In this document: piece after piece, positions 15,781 to 24,393 of the stretch
Position numbering within the stretch: position 1 is the stretch's first letter
Layout: every line of letters begins with the position of its first letter
NCBI GenBank assembly: GCA_964383665.1
Contig: CAYLHO010000001.1
Coordinates: 248,001 to 312,000, forward strand
Source: UMGS687 sp964383665
GTDB lineage: Bacteria; Bacillota; Clostridia; Christensenellales; UBA1242
Reading direction: 5' to 3'
DNA: 64,000 bases
Position numbers and translations under genes: made by a program
Notes under the pieces: model-generated
What the model saw: only the letters and a program-made list of their open reading frames with translations
Told to the model about the DNA's origin: nothing
Databases searched by the model: none

Positions 15781-16455
15781 TTAATTAATAAGTTTCAAAA
15801 CAACATAGGCAGAAATTGTGCTTCCACACATCGAAGGCGAATATGCAGTTGAGCCAATTACCCCCGAACTTGGAGTTGCTTTTTCCTCACAGAAACAAAC
15901 GTCAAGTTTTTCAACATCTTCTTCTCGAAGCATTTTCCTAAACTTCTTTGCAAGCCCGTCGTTATATGTTTTAAAAACATCGCAAATTTTGAAAACTGGA
16001 ATTGAAGTTCTGTTCCCCGCCCCCATTGCTGAAACAACGGGAATTTGCCTTCTTTGCGATTCTTTAATCAAAACAACCTTCCCTTCCAAATTGTCGATTG
16101 CATCAACAACAAAATCAAAGTTATCGTTGAAAACATCGTTAATTGTTTCTTTCCCAACTTTAACATTTTTTGTTGTTACTTTGCAGTTTGGGTTGATTTG
16201 CATAATTCTCTCCGCCATAGCCTCAACTTTTGGTTTCCCAACAGTTGAAGAAAGCGCAATTATTTGTCGATTTATGTTCGAAAGCGAAACAACATCGAAA
16301 TCAACAATTGTAAGCGCTCCAACGCCGCTTCTTGCAAGCATTTCGCAAACATATCCCCCAACGCCGCCAACGCCAACAACAAGAACATGAGCAGCATATA
16401 ACTTGCTCATGTTTTCTTTTCCAAATAGTAATTCCGTTCGTTCAAATCTTTCCAT
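15781..16455 (-). CDS. tcdA: tRNA threonylcarbamoyladenosine dehydratase TcdA (ThiF/E1-like)
   Basis: 224 residues. The nucleotide-binding loop GVGGVGGYVCEML starts near residue 28; IVDFDVVSLSNINRQ (about 52-66) is the E1/ThiF signature with the Asp/Arg pair that adenylates a carboxylate. The C-terminal SSGVIGSTAYSPSMCG lies in the membrane-contacting part of TcdA/CsdL. It cyclises t6A to ct6A at position 37 of ANN-decoding tRNAs. The C-terminal region is shorter than in E. coli CsdL (about 268). The start overlaps the hslU stop by one base (TAATG), so it is translationally coupled to hslVU. Confidence 0.88.
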   Translation of the reverse strand: MERFERTELLFGKENMSKLYAAHVLVVGVGGVGGYVCEMLARSGVGALTIVDFDVVSLSNINRQIIALSSTVGKPKVEAMAERIMQINPNCKVTTKNVKVGKETINDVFNDNFDFVVDAIDNLEGKVVLIKESQRRQIPVVSAMGAGNRTSIPVFKICDVFKTYNDGLAKKFRKMLREEDVEKLDVCFCEEKATPSSGVIGSTAYSPSMCGSTISAYVVLKLIN

Positions 16456-17765
16456 TATAAAACATACTTTTTAAGGTCATATTTTTTTCTGTCCTCGCCA
16501 AAGGCATTTTGGACATAGTTTCTGTCGATTTTAACTTTAACAAGAGGGTTTTCGCCTGTTGCGTTGAAGGAAATATCTTCCAAAACTTTTTCGATTATCG
16601 AATGCAAACGGCGCGCACCAATATTTTCATTTGTTTCGTTTTCTTCTTCGGCAATTTCGGCAATTTCCTTGAGTGCGTCGTCGCTAAATTCAAGGTCGAT
16701 GTTGTCAACTTTCAAAAGTTCAGCATATTGAGCGATAACCGATGCTTTTGTTTCTGTTAAAATCTTATAGAAATCATCTTTTGTTAAGTTTTTAAGTTCA
16801 ACTTTAATTGGGAAACGCCCTTGAAGTTCTGGAATCATGTCCTCAATTTTTGAAACATGGAATGCTCCAGAGGCAATAAACAAAATGAAATCGGTTTTAA
16901 CATTTCCATATTTTGTTGAAACAGTTGAGCCCTCAACAATTGGCAAAATGTCGCGTTGAACGCCTTCTCTCGAAACATCTGGGCCGTTCGAAGTTGCTGC
17001 TTTTCCAATAACCTTATCAATTTCGTCGATAAAGATAATTCCTTCCTCTTCTGCGCGTTTAATCGCTTCGCTGTTAACGCTGTCCATGTCGATCATTTTG
17101 TCGCATTCTTCGCTCGTTAAAAGCGCGCGTGCCTCCTCAACAGAAAGTTTGCGACGTTTTTTCTTTTGAGGGAAAATTCCGCCCATTATACTTCCAATGT
17201 TAATTTCGGCAACACCGCTTGAAAGGTCAAGTGGTTTTGGAACATCTTGAATTTCAACTTCAACAATTTCGCTCTCAAGTTTTCCATTTTCATAAAGCGT
17301 TTTAAGTTTTTCCTTAAGTTCGTCTTGATTTGAATTTGGATTTTTTGCAATTTCTGCTTTTATGATTGCATCGAGCAAAATTTTGTCAACTGTTGCTTTT
17401 GCTTTCTTTTCAACTTCGTGTTGTTTTTCGTCTTTAACCATTCTAACCGAAGTTTCAACAAGGTCACGAACCATGCTTTCAACATCGCGGCCAACATAGC
17501 CAACCTCGGTGTATTTTGTTGCTTCAATTTTTATGAAAGGCGCTTTAACAAGTTTTGCAAGACGTCTTGCAATTTCTGTTTTTCCAACTCCGGTTGGACC
17601 TTTCATAATGATATTTTTTGGGGTTATTTCGTCACGCATATCTTTCGAAAGTTTGCTTCGACGATATCTGTTTCGAAGGGCAACAGCAACAGCTTTTTTT
17701 GCCTCGTCTTGCCCAATTATATATTGATTTAATTCTTCAACAATTTGTTTTGGTGTTAAATTCAT
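16455..17765 (-). CDS. hslU: HslU (ClpY) AAA+ unfoldase
   Basis: 436 residues. Walker A GPTGVGKT (56-63) and Walker B IIFIDEIDK flank the I-domain (about 105-240). Pore loop GYVGRDVE, sensor IASGAFHVSK and the C-terminal IGARRLH arginine-finger region follow, ending in the hydrophobic tail that docks into HslV. It unfolds proteins for HslV in a two-ring ATP-dependent protease. The start is at the ATG at 17765, which has AAGGAGAGG upstream; the frame's earlier ATG-like codon at 17789 overlaps hslV. Ten bases after hslV. Confidence 0.95.
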   Translation of the reverse strand: MNLTPKQIVEELNQYIIGQDEAKKAVAVALRNRYRRSKLSKDMRDEITPKNIIMKGPTGVGKTEIARRLAKLVKAPFIKIEATKYTEVGYVGRDVESMVRDLVETSVRMVKDEKQHEVEKKAKATVDKILLDAIIKAEIAKNPNSNQDELKEKLKTLYENGKLESEIVEVEIQDVPKPLDLSSGVAEINIGSIMGGIFPQKKKRRKLSVEEARALLTSEECDKMIDMDSVNSEAIKRAEEEGIIFIDEIDKVIGKAATSNGPDVSREGVQRDILPIVEGSTVSTKYGNVKTDFILFIASGAFHVSKIEDMIPELQGRFPIKVELKNLTKDDFYKILTETKASVIAQYAELLKVDNIDLEFSDDALKEIAEIAEEENETNENIGARRLHSIIEKVLEDISFNATGENPLVKVKIDRNYVQNAFGEDRKKYDLKKYVL

Positions 17766-17775
17766 TTTCCTCTCC

Positions 17776-18309
17776 TTAAATTTCCTCAATTGTTAAATGA
17801 TCATTTGTGAACACGCAAATTTGACCTGCAATTTCAAGGGCTTTTCTTGCAATTTCTTTTGCACTTAAGTTGGTGTTGTCGATAAGTGCTTTTGCCGCCG
17901 CCAAGGCATAGTTTCCCCCAGAGCCAATTGCGCAAACGCCGTCGGAAGGCTCAATAACATCTCCCATTCCGGAAAGGATTAGAAGTTGCTCCTCGTTTGC
18001 AACAATCATCATTGCTTCAAGTTTTCTTAAAACCTTATCTCCTCGCCAAAGTTGAGCAAGTTCAACCGCACTTCTCATTAAGTTCCCTGAATATTTGTTA
18101 AGCATTTCTTCAAATCGCTCGCAAAGGCTGAACGCATCGGCAACACTCCCCGCGAAACCAATAACAACTTTCCCATTATAAATTCTTCTAACCTTAACAG
18201 CATTATCCTTAAAAATTACGCTGTTTTGCATTGTAACCTGTCCGTCGCCGGCAATTGCTGTTTTTCCGTCTTTTTTAACAGCACATATTGTTGTTCCTTT
18301 AAGTTCCAT
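17776..18309 (-). CDS. hslV: HslV (ClpQ) peptidase subunit
   Basis: 177 residues from the ATG at 18309, which has GGAGG at seven bases. The proteasome-beta fold contains the N-terminal nucleophile Thr in GTTICAV (T6 or T7), exposed after removal of a short propeptide. AGDGQVT and IGFAGSVADA are family motifs, and GSGGNYALAAAKAL surrounds the Na/allosteric site. It forms the proteolytic core for HslU. An in-frame ATG at 18324 sits exactly where the promoter at 18332-18359 should start transcription, so a second, leaderless start giving MEENLMELKG is possible. Longer upstream frames lack support. Confidence 0.95.
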   Translation of the reverse strand: MELKGTTICAVKKDGKTAIAGDGQVTMQNSVIFKDNAVKVRRIYNGKVVIGFAGSVADAFSLCERFEEMLNKYSGNLMRSAVELAQLWRGDKVLRKLEAMMIVANEEQLLILSGMGDVIEPSDGVCAIGSGGNYALAAAKALIDNTNLSAKEIARKALEIAGQICVFTNDHLTIEEI

Positions 18310-18331
18310 TAAATTTTCCTCCATGGCATAT

Positions 18332-18359
18332 ATTATATATCCTAACAAGAATTTATCAA
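18332..18359 (-). promoter_or_regulatory. hslV-hslU-tcdA promoter
   Basis: Minus strand TTGATA, 16-base spacer, TATAAT, then seven bases to an in-frame ATG; predicted 15-base leader ATGGAGGAAAATTTA before the main hslV start. Confidence 0.7.
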
Positions 18360-18415
18360 AATAAATTTGGCATTCCCGCACGTTTAAGTAATGATTTCCA
18401 ATTTTTGATTAATAT

Positions 18416-18446
18416 ATAAAAAAACAGCAAGTTTTACTTTGCTGTT
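18416..18446 (-). terminator. topA terminator
   Basis: Minus strand AACAGCAA-AGTAAAAC-TTGCTGTT followed by TTTTT; the topA stop codon lies in the loop. Confidence 0.8.
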
Positions 18447-20446
18447 TCTTCTTTGTTTTTCATTGGGTTAACGAAGGAATAGAACTTACATTTGTTGCAT
18501 GCGTAGTAAATTCTTCCGGCTTTACTTCTTCTAACTGTAATTTCTCCATCGTCGCATTCCGAACATTTCCCAATAACTTTTGGTTCATATTTTGGTTTTT
18601 CTTCGCCTTGCGAACTTTGAGCGTTAAGTTTCATTATGTTATTGCATTTTGGATACGCGCTGCAACCAAGGAATTTTCCATATCTCCCCTCGCGAATAAC
18701 CATTGGTGCGCCACACTTATCGCAAACGATGTCGGTTTTTTCTGGGGCAACTTTAATTCTTTCAAAGTTTGCGCCCGCTTTTGTTAAAAGCCCCGAAAAG
18801 CTGTTCCAAAAACTGCTTGCAACATCTTTCCAGTCTTTCCCTTCCTCGGCAATTTCGTCAAGTCGAGTTTCCATGTCGGCTGTGAACTTAACATTGATAA
18901 CCTGGCGGAAGTTGTTTGCCAAATATTCATCAACAACTTTTCCAAGTTCGGTTGGATAGAGATATTTTCCATCAAGAGCCGTGTAGGAACGAGTTGCAAG
19001 GGTTGTTATTGTCATTGCATATGTTGCAGGACGTCCAATCCCCTTTTCTTCCATTTCCTTAACTAAACTTGCCTCTGTGAAACGTGCTGGTGGCTTTGTG
19101 AATTTTTGTTCCATGTTAAGTTTAGTAAGCTCAACAGTTTCGCCAACAGAAAGAGGCGGAATTTTTGATGGGTCGTCTTCTTTTTCAACGTAGTTTTTAT
19201 AAACTGCGGTGTATCCCAAAAATTCAACGGTTTTCCCAACTGCCTTAAAGCCATAGTTGTTTGCCGAAACATCAACATTAACGTTGTTATAAAGAGCGTC
19301 GCTCATTTGGCTTGCAAGAAATCTTTCATAAATCAACTTATAAAGTTTGAAATTGTCTGGTGAAAGCGAACTCATAACGCTTGCTGGAGTTCTTTCAATT
19401 GAGATTGGACGAATTGCCTCGTGGGCATCTTGTGCGGTTTCTTTTGTTTTATAGATGTTTGGCTTTGAAGGAACAAACTTATCGCCAAATTCCTTTGCGA
19501 TATATGCAAGAGCCAAGGCTTGTGCATCTGGCGAAACACGCGTGCTGTCGGTTCTTATATATGTTATGAGCGCAACTTTTCCTTCGCCATCAATTTCAAC
19601 TCCTTCATAAAGTTGTTGAGCGCATAGCGAAGTCTTTTTAAGATTCATTCCAAGTTTGTTAAGCGCATCTTGTTGCATGGTGCTTGTTGTGAACGGCGCA
19701 GGCGCATGCGACTTTGTTTGAGATTTTTTGATGTTTGAAACAACATAGGAAGCCCCGTCTAAATCGCTTTTAATTTTGTCCGATTCTTCCTTGCTTGAAA
19801 CTTTTGCCTTTTTCCCATCAATCGTGCTTAAAGCTGCTTTAAATTTCGCTTTTTCTTTGTTTTCAAGTTCTGCGGAAATGTTCCAATATTCCTCTGAAAC
19901 AAAGGCATTGATTTCCTTTTCGCGGTCGCAAACAAGTTTAAGCGCAACAGATTGAACGCGCCCAGCGCTAAGTTTTGGCTTAATTCTCTTGCAAATTATT
20001 GGCGAAAGCTTATAACCAACAATTCTGTCCAAAATTCTTCTGGTTTGTTGGGCGTTAACAAGATCCATGTTAATAGCACGTGGCTTGGTTAATGCTTCAG
20101 TAACAGCCTTCTTGGAAATTTCGTTAAATTCAATTCGGCATTTAGTTTCTGGGTCGATTCCCAAAATGTAGGCAATATGCCAAGCAATTGCTTCCCCTTC
20201 GCGATCCGGGTCGGTTGCAATTAGAACTTCGTCGGCTTTTTTTGCCTTCTTTTTAAGTTCAGAAATTAAATCGACTTTGTCTTCCATAATTTCATATTTT
20301 GGAACAATTGTTCTAAGGTCAACGCCAAAATCCTTTGCAGGAAGATCGCGAACGTGCCCTTTTGTTGCAAAAACGTCGAATCCCGCCCCTAGATATTTTT
20401 TAAGTGTTTCTCTTTTTCCTGGTCCTTCGATGATAACTAATTTCAT
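18434..20446 (-). CDS. topA: DNA topoisomerase I
   Basis: 670 residues, type IA enzyme relaxing negative supercoils. TOPRIM domain at the N-terminus (LVIIEGPGK and DPDREGEAIAWH). The catalytic Tyr is in ITYIRTDSTRVS (about 305-315). Two C-terminal zinc ribbons follow (C-x2-C ... C-x4-C type, CDKCGAP..CSAYPKC and CSECDDG..CNKC), compared with three or more in many homologues. The ribosome site AAAGGAG precedes the ATG. Directly after dprA (11 bases), the conserved dprA-topA pair. trmFO and xerC, which follow in B. subtilis, are absent before hslV. Confidence 0.96.
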   Translation of the reverse strand: MKLVIIEGPGKRETLKKYLGAGFDVFATKGHVRDLPAKDFGVDLRTIVPKYEIMEDKVDLISELKKKAKKADEVLIATDPDREGEAIAWHIAYILGIDPETKCRIEFNEISKKAVTEALTKPRAINMDLVNAQQTRRILDRIVGYKLSPIICKRIKPKLSAGRVQSVALKLVCDREKEINAFVSEEYWNISAELENKEKAKFKAALSTIDGKKAKVSSKEESDKIKSDLDGASYVVSNIKKSQTKSHAPAPFTTSTMQQDALNKLGMNLKKTSLCAQQLYEGVEIDGEGKVALITYIRTDSTRVSPDAQALALAYIAKEFGDKFVPSKPNIYKTKETAQDAHEAIRPISIERTPASVMSSLSPDNFKLYKLIYERFLASQMSDALYNNVNVDVSANNYGFKAVGKTVEFLGYTAVYKNYVEKEDDPSKIPPLSVGETVELTKLNMEQKFTKPPARFTEASLVKEMEEKGIGRPATYAMTITTLATRSYTALDGKYLYPTELGKVVDEYLANNFRQVINVKFTADMETRLDEIAEEGKDWKDVASSFWNSFSGLLTKAGANFERIKVAPEKTDIVCDKCGAPMVIREGRYGKFLGCSAYPKCNNIMKLNAQSSQGEEKPKYEPKVIGKCSECDDGEITVRRSKAGRIYYACNKCKFYSFVNPMKNKEETAK

Positions 20447-20457
20447 TCTTTTCTCCT

Positions 20458-21594
20458 TTAAACCAAAATATATGTGTTTCCGGGCAACTGTTTAACAACT
20501 CCCCTTATTTCAAGCATTGTTAAAAGCGCATTAAGTTTTTGAATTGGGAACCCAGTTTTTTCTGTTAAAATCTCAATGTTCTTTTCCCCGTCTTTAAGCG
20601 CATCAACAATTTGTTGATCGTCGAAACTTAACTGCGAGAAGTTAACAGTTGACGATTTTACAATGTTTTCGCGAAAAACGCAAACAATATCTTCAAAATC
20701 TAAAACACAAGCTCCTTGGGCGCTTCGAATAAGCCGGTTTGTTCCTTTGCTCATAAGGCTGTTAACGTTTCCTGGAACTGCAAAAATTTCTCTTCCAAGT
20801 TCAAGCGCATATTCTTTCGTGTGGAGCGCGCCACTTTTCTCGCCTGCTTCGGTTACCAAAACTCCAAGCGAAAGCCCTGCAATAATTCTGTTTCGAAGAG
20901 GGAAAGTGTATTGCGCGGGAACAAAACTTGGGCGATATTCGCTTATTAAAAGTCCTTCCTTTGCAATTCTCTTTGCAAGTTCAATGTTGAAAGATGGAAA
21001 AATGTGTTCAAAACCGCCGCCAAGAACAGCAATTGTTTTCCCTCCATTATCAAGCGCGGTTTTATGGGCGACTGTGTCAACTCCTGCGGCAAGCCCGCTA
21101 ACAATTGTGAAATTGTTTTCCGAAAGCCCTTTAACAAATTTTTCGGTTATGATTTTCCCATATGGCGTTGGGGTTCTTGTTCCAACAACAGCAATGCATT
21201 CTGTTTCCAAAAGCGAAACGTCTCCAAGACAAAAAAGCGTTTGAGGAGGAAAATCTAAATCCAAAAGTTTTTTTGGATATCCCATGCTGTATGGGGTTAA
21301 AACAACAATATTTTTGCTGTTAAGATTTTTTATGTAAGACGAAAGCAAATTTTCGTTTATTGCATTTTTCATTTGCTCAACAATCTTATGAGTTTTTCCG
21401 TCTGTACCCTTGGATTCCGGGCGCATATATTTTGAGAAAACAGCGTTGATTTCATTTTCACGCTCGAAAAAATCTTCCAAAAGTTCGCGTGGTTCATTAA
21501 AAAGAGAAAGAAGGTCTTTTTCTTTTTGAGAAAGAATGTCGAACAAACTTAAGAAAATTAATGCTTTTTCGTTTTCGTTATATGTTTTTTCCAT
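20458..21594 (-). CDS. dprA: DNA-processing protein DprA/Smf
   Basis: 378 residues from the ATG at 21594. Rossmann-like DNA-binding core: VVGTRTPTPYG, SGLAAGVDTVAHKTAL, VLGGGFEHIFPS, FPLRNRIIAGLS and GALHTKEYALELGR. The C-terminal winged-helix (DprA_WH-like) covers about 310-378. It loads RecA on incoming single-stranded DNA during transformation; many non-competent bacteria keep it. The frame extends to a GTG at 21618, but that codon lies in a probable -10 box (TGATATATT). The true ribosome site is weak. First gene of dprA-topA. Confidence 0.93.
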   Translation of the reverse strand: MEKTYNENEKALIFLSLFDILSQKEKDLLSLFNEPRELLEDFFERENEINAVFSKYMRPESKGTDGKTHKIVEQMKNAINENLLSSYIKNLNSKNIVVLTPYSMGYPKKLLDLDFPPQTLFCLGDVSLLETECIAVVGTRTPTPYGKIITEKFVKGLSENNFTIVSGLAAGVDTVAHKTALDNGGKTIAVLGGGFEHIFPSFNIELAKRIAKEGLLISEYRPSFVPAQYTFPLRNRIIAGLSLGVLVTEAGEKSGALHTKEYALELGREIFAVPGNVNSLMSKGTNRLIRSAQGACVLDFEDIVCVFRENIVKSSTVNFSQLSFDDQQIVDALKDGEKNIEILTEKTGFPIQKLNALLTMLEIRGVVKQLPGNTYILV

Positions 21595-21712
21595 ATCAAT
21601 TCCAAACCAATATATCACAAAGTTTTAAGAAACAAAAACTTTTTTCAATCTAATTTTTAACATCAAGAAAACATTTTTAATATATTTTTGATAATGACAA
21701 ATAATATTTTTT

Positions 21713-23977
21713 GTGAAGAAGGCAACCAAAATTAGTTTAATAGTTTTTGCAAGTTTGCTGGCAATTTTGTTTGTTGTTGCAAGCGTTTTTGCATCAATTT
21801 TCTTTTCGATTTCAAGAAGTGAAACATTTCAAAAGGATAAACTTATAAGCGCTGACGTAAAAATTGAGGTGTATGGAAATAACGACAAACAACTTTCCGA
21901 CAAAAGCCTTTTTAACAGTCAATATATATCTCTTTCGCTAATCCCAACAGAAACAAAAGAGGCATTCATTTCAATTGAGGACAAAAATTTCTATTCCCAC
22001 AGCGGAATTAACCCAAAGCGAATTGTTAAAGCCCTTGTTAACAACATTTTAAACGGAAAAGCCGTTCAAGGGGCTTCAACAATTTCTCAACAGCTTATAA
22101 AAAACACCCATCTTTCAAGCGAGAAAACCTATTCAAGAAAAATTAAGGAAATTTCGCTTGCGCTTGAAATGGAAAAACAACTTTCAAAAGATGAAATTTT
22201 GGAAAACTACTTAAATGTTATTTACTATGGAAACAACATATATGGAATTGAAAATGCGGCTCAATTCTACTTTTCAAAAAGTGCAAGCGAACTTTCATTG
22301 GAAGAAGGTGCAACTCTTGCTGCGCTAATTAAGTCCCCGGGGCTTTACGACCCAATTGAGCATAAGGAACGTGCAAAGGAAAGAAGAAATTTGGTTTTAA
22401 AAGAAATGGCGAAAGACGGGAAAATTTCCGCCGAACAAGCTGAAAAAGCAATTTCAAGCGACCTTGTTTTAAAAATTAACGAAAGCTTCGATCGCGGGCA
22501 AAATTCCTATTCTCAAGGTGCAATTTTGGAAGCAGAAGAAATTTTGGGAATGCCAGCAAAGCAAATTGCAATTGGAAAATATAAAATATATACATATTTT
22601 TCCGAAGAAAAACAAACTGCACTTGAAAACGCAATTAACGCCGAAGAACTTGGGTTCGACCAAGCGGGAATTTCAATTAGCAACGAAACTCACGGAATTG
22701 AAGCGTTCTATGGGAAAAGTGCATACAGCATTCTTAAAACAAAGCGCCAGCCCGGCTCAACAATTAAGCCACTTATGGTTTATGCGCCTGCTCTTAATGA
22801 AAACATAATTTCCCCTGCAACAAAAATTTTGGACGAGGAAATCAACATTAACGGTTATAAACCGCAAAACTTTGAAAAAACTTTTCGCGGCTATTTGAGC
22901 ACGCGCGAAGCTCTTAGCCTTTCAAGTAACATTCCCGCCGTTAAAATTCTTTCCTATGTTGGAATTCCAAAGGCAAAAAGATATGCAAGCCGAATGGGGA
23001 TTGAGTTTGACGAAAACGACAACGGCTATGCACTTGCGCTTGGCGGAATGACATACGGAACAAACATAAAAAAACTTGCCGCAGCATACACAACTTTTGC
23101 GAATAACGGGAAGTTTTATGATGCGAGATTTATAAGAAAAATTGAAGATGAAAACGGAAAAAGTGTTTACGAGCCAAAATTTGTTGCAGACGAAGTTTTC
23201 CGAGAAGATTCGAACTATCTGATGCTTTCGATGATGGAAACTTCGGCAAAAAAAGGAACATCAAAACGGCTTGCCGCTCTCCCATTCCAAATTGCAGGAA
23301 AAAGCGGAACAGTTGGAGTTGGCGCAACAAACTCCGATGCATTTTCGGTTGCCCTAACAACCTCCGACACTGTTGCAACATGGGTTGGCGATTTAACAGG
23401 GAACAACATTGGCTATTTAACCGGCGGAAAAGCCCCAACCGACATGATTAAAAACTATTTTAAAGCAATTTACAAAACACAAACCCCAAAAAACTTTGCT
23501 GTTCCATCAAGCATTGCGGAAGTTGAAATCGATTCAATTGAATATGACAAAAACAACATTGTTATGAGCGCAAACGATTTCACCCCTTCGCGATATAAAC
23601 AAACAGAACTTTTTTCAAGGTTTAATCTTCCAAAAGAAAAATCAACGAATTTCCTTAAGGTTGAACCTGCAAATTTAAGCGGAAAAATCGTAAACGGAAA
23701 TTACGTTTTCGAGTTTGACGCTCAAAGCCATTTAACCTATGAACTCTACCGTGTTGGCGAAGACGAAAACACACTTGTTAAAACTTTTGGCGGCCAAAAC
23801 GGAAAAGTTACATATTCCCTTTCACAAAGCGAAAATGAGGCAAAATTTTTCCTTATAACAAAAATTAAAAACTTTTCAACAAACGAAGAGGTTTCAAGCG
23901 AAAAATCAAACATTATAACTTTCCTTGGAAAAGAAACAAAAACAACAACCAAAACCCAGAAAAATTGGTATATATAA
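21713..23977 (+). CDS. ponA: Class A penicillin-binding protein (PBP1A/PonA type)
   Basis: Bifunctional peptidoglycan polymerase and crosslinker, 754 residues. An N-terminal membrane anchor (about 7-30) is followed by the GT51 transglycosylase with EDKNFYSHSGINPK and GASTISQQLIKN. The transpeptidase has SxxK in GSTIK (S about 349), SSN in LSSNIPA and KSGT near 530. A C-terminal Fn3-like beta region (about 640-745) completes it. The start is a GTG at 21713 with no ribosome site; AATAAT lies seven bases upstream, so the message may be leaderless. A monocistronic gene, divergent from dprA. Confidence 0.95.
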   Translation: MKKATKISLIVFASLLAILFVVASVFASIFFSISRSETFQKDKLISADVKIEVYGNNDKQLSDKSLFNSQYISLSLIPTETKEAFISIEDKNFYSHSGINPKRIVKALVNNILNGKAVQGASTISQQLIKNTHLSSEKTYSRKIKEISLALEMEKQLSKDEILENYLNVIYYGNNIYGIENAAQFYFSKSASELSLEEGATLAALIKSPGLYDPIEHKERAKERRNLVLKEMAKDGKISAEQAEKAISSDLVLKINESFDRGQNSYSQGAILEAEEILGMPAKQIAIGKYKIYTYFSEEKQTALENAINAEELGFDQAGISISNETHGIEAFYGKSAYSILKTKRQPGSTIKPLMVYAPALNENIISPATKILDEEININGYKPQNFEKTFRGYLSTREALSLSSNIPAVKILSYVGIPKAKRYASRMGIEFDENDNGYALALGGMTYGTNIKKLAAAYTTFANNGKFYDARFIRKIEDENGKSVYEPKFVADEVFREDSNYLMLSMMETSAKKGTSKRLAALPFQIAGKSGTVGVGATNSDAFSVALTTSDTVATWVGDLTGNNIGYLTGGKAPTDMIKNYFKAIYKTQTPKNFAVPSSIAEVEIDSIEYDKNNIVMSANDFTPSRYKQTELFSRFNLPKEKSTNFLKVEPANLSGKIVNGNYVFEFDAQSHLTYELYRVGEDENTLVKTFGGQNGKVTYSLSQSENEAKFFLITKIKNFSTNEEVSSEKSNIITFLGKETKTTTKTQKNWYI

Positions 23978-24010
23978 AAAAACTGGAAGAATTTTTTTCC
24001 AGTTTTTTTT
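23977..24010. terminator. Terminator between ponA and yigZ
   Basis: AAAAAACTGGAA ... TTCCAGTTTTTTTT hairpin; usable by ponA on plus and by the tyrS-yigZ operon on minus. Confidence 0.8.
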
Positions 24011-24031
24011 AACGATTATGTTCTCTCAAAT

Positions 24032-24391
24032 TTACTTAATGAGAGCAAACTCTTTAACTGCTTCGCTTGCGGCTTTTGAATATGCCCTAACAAGCCCGCC
24101 TGCGCCAAGTTTTATTCCGCCAAAATAGCGGACAACAACAATTAAAACATTTGAAAGATTTTGTTTTTGAATGACATTCAAAATTGGCTTTCCAGCTGTT
24201 CCCGAAGGTTCGCCATCGTCGGCTGCTTTTTCAAGAAACTGCTCTCCAACAATTCGAAAAGCAAAGCAAACATGGGTTGCTTTTTTGTTGTCTTTCCTTA
24301 TTTTTTCCAAAATTGTTGAAACATCTTCTGCATTTTCAACCTTAAAGCATTCGCTTATAAATTTAGATTTTTTAATCTCAACAAGAGCCAT
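24032..24391 (-). CDS. yigZ: YigZ/IMPACT-family protein, single-domain form
   Basis: 119 residues covering only the Impact_N (UPF0029) domain: VEIKKSKFISECF at the start, then DDGEPSGTAGKPIL and VVVRYFGGIKLGAGGLVRAYS, the family signature. The C-terminal DUF1949 domain present in the usual roughly 205-residue bacterial form is missing. Function in bacteria is unclear; the eukaryotic relative IMPACT regulates Gcn1/Gcn2, and the proximity to tyrS fits a translation link. The ATG lies two bases after the tyrS stop, so expression is coupled to tyrS. Confidence 0.88.
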   Translation of the reverse strand: MALVEIKKSKFISECFKVENAEDVSTILEKIRKDNKKATHVCFAFRIVGEQFLEKAADDGEPSGTAGKPILNVIQKQNLSNVLIVVVRYFGGIKLGAGGLVRAYSKAASEAVKEFALIK

Positions 24392-24393
24392 GA

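Noticed and set aside
15818..16390. 190-codon open frame on the plus strand
   Set aside because: Antisense to tcdA, whose E1 motifs are intact; no start signal.
20663..21244. 193-codon open frame on the plus strand
   Set aside because: Antisense to the Rossmann core of dprA.
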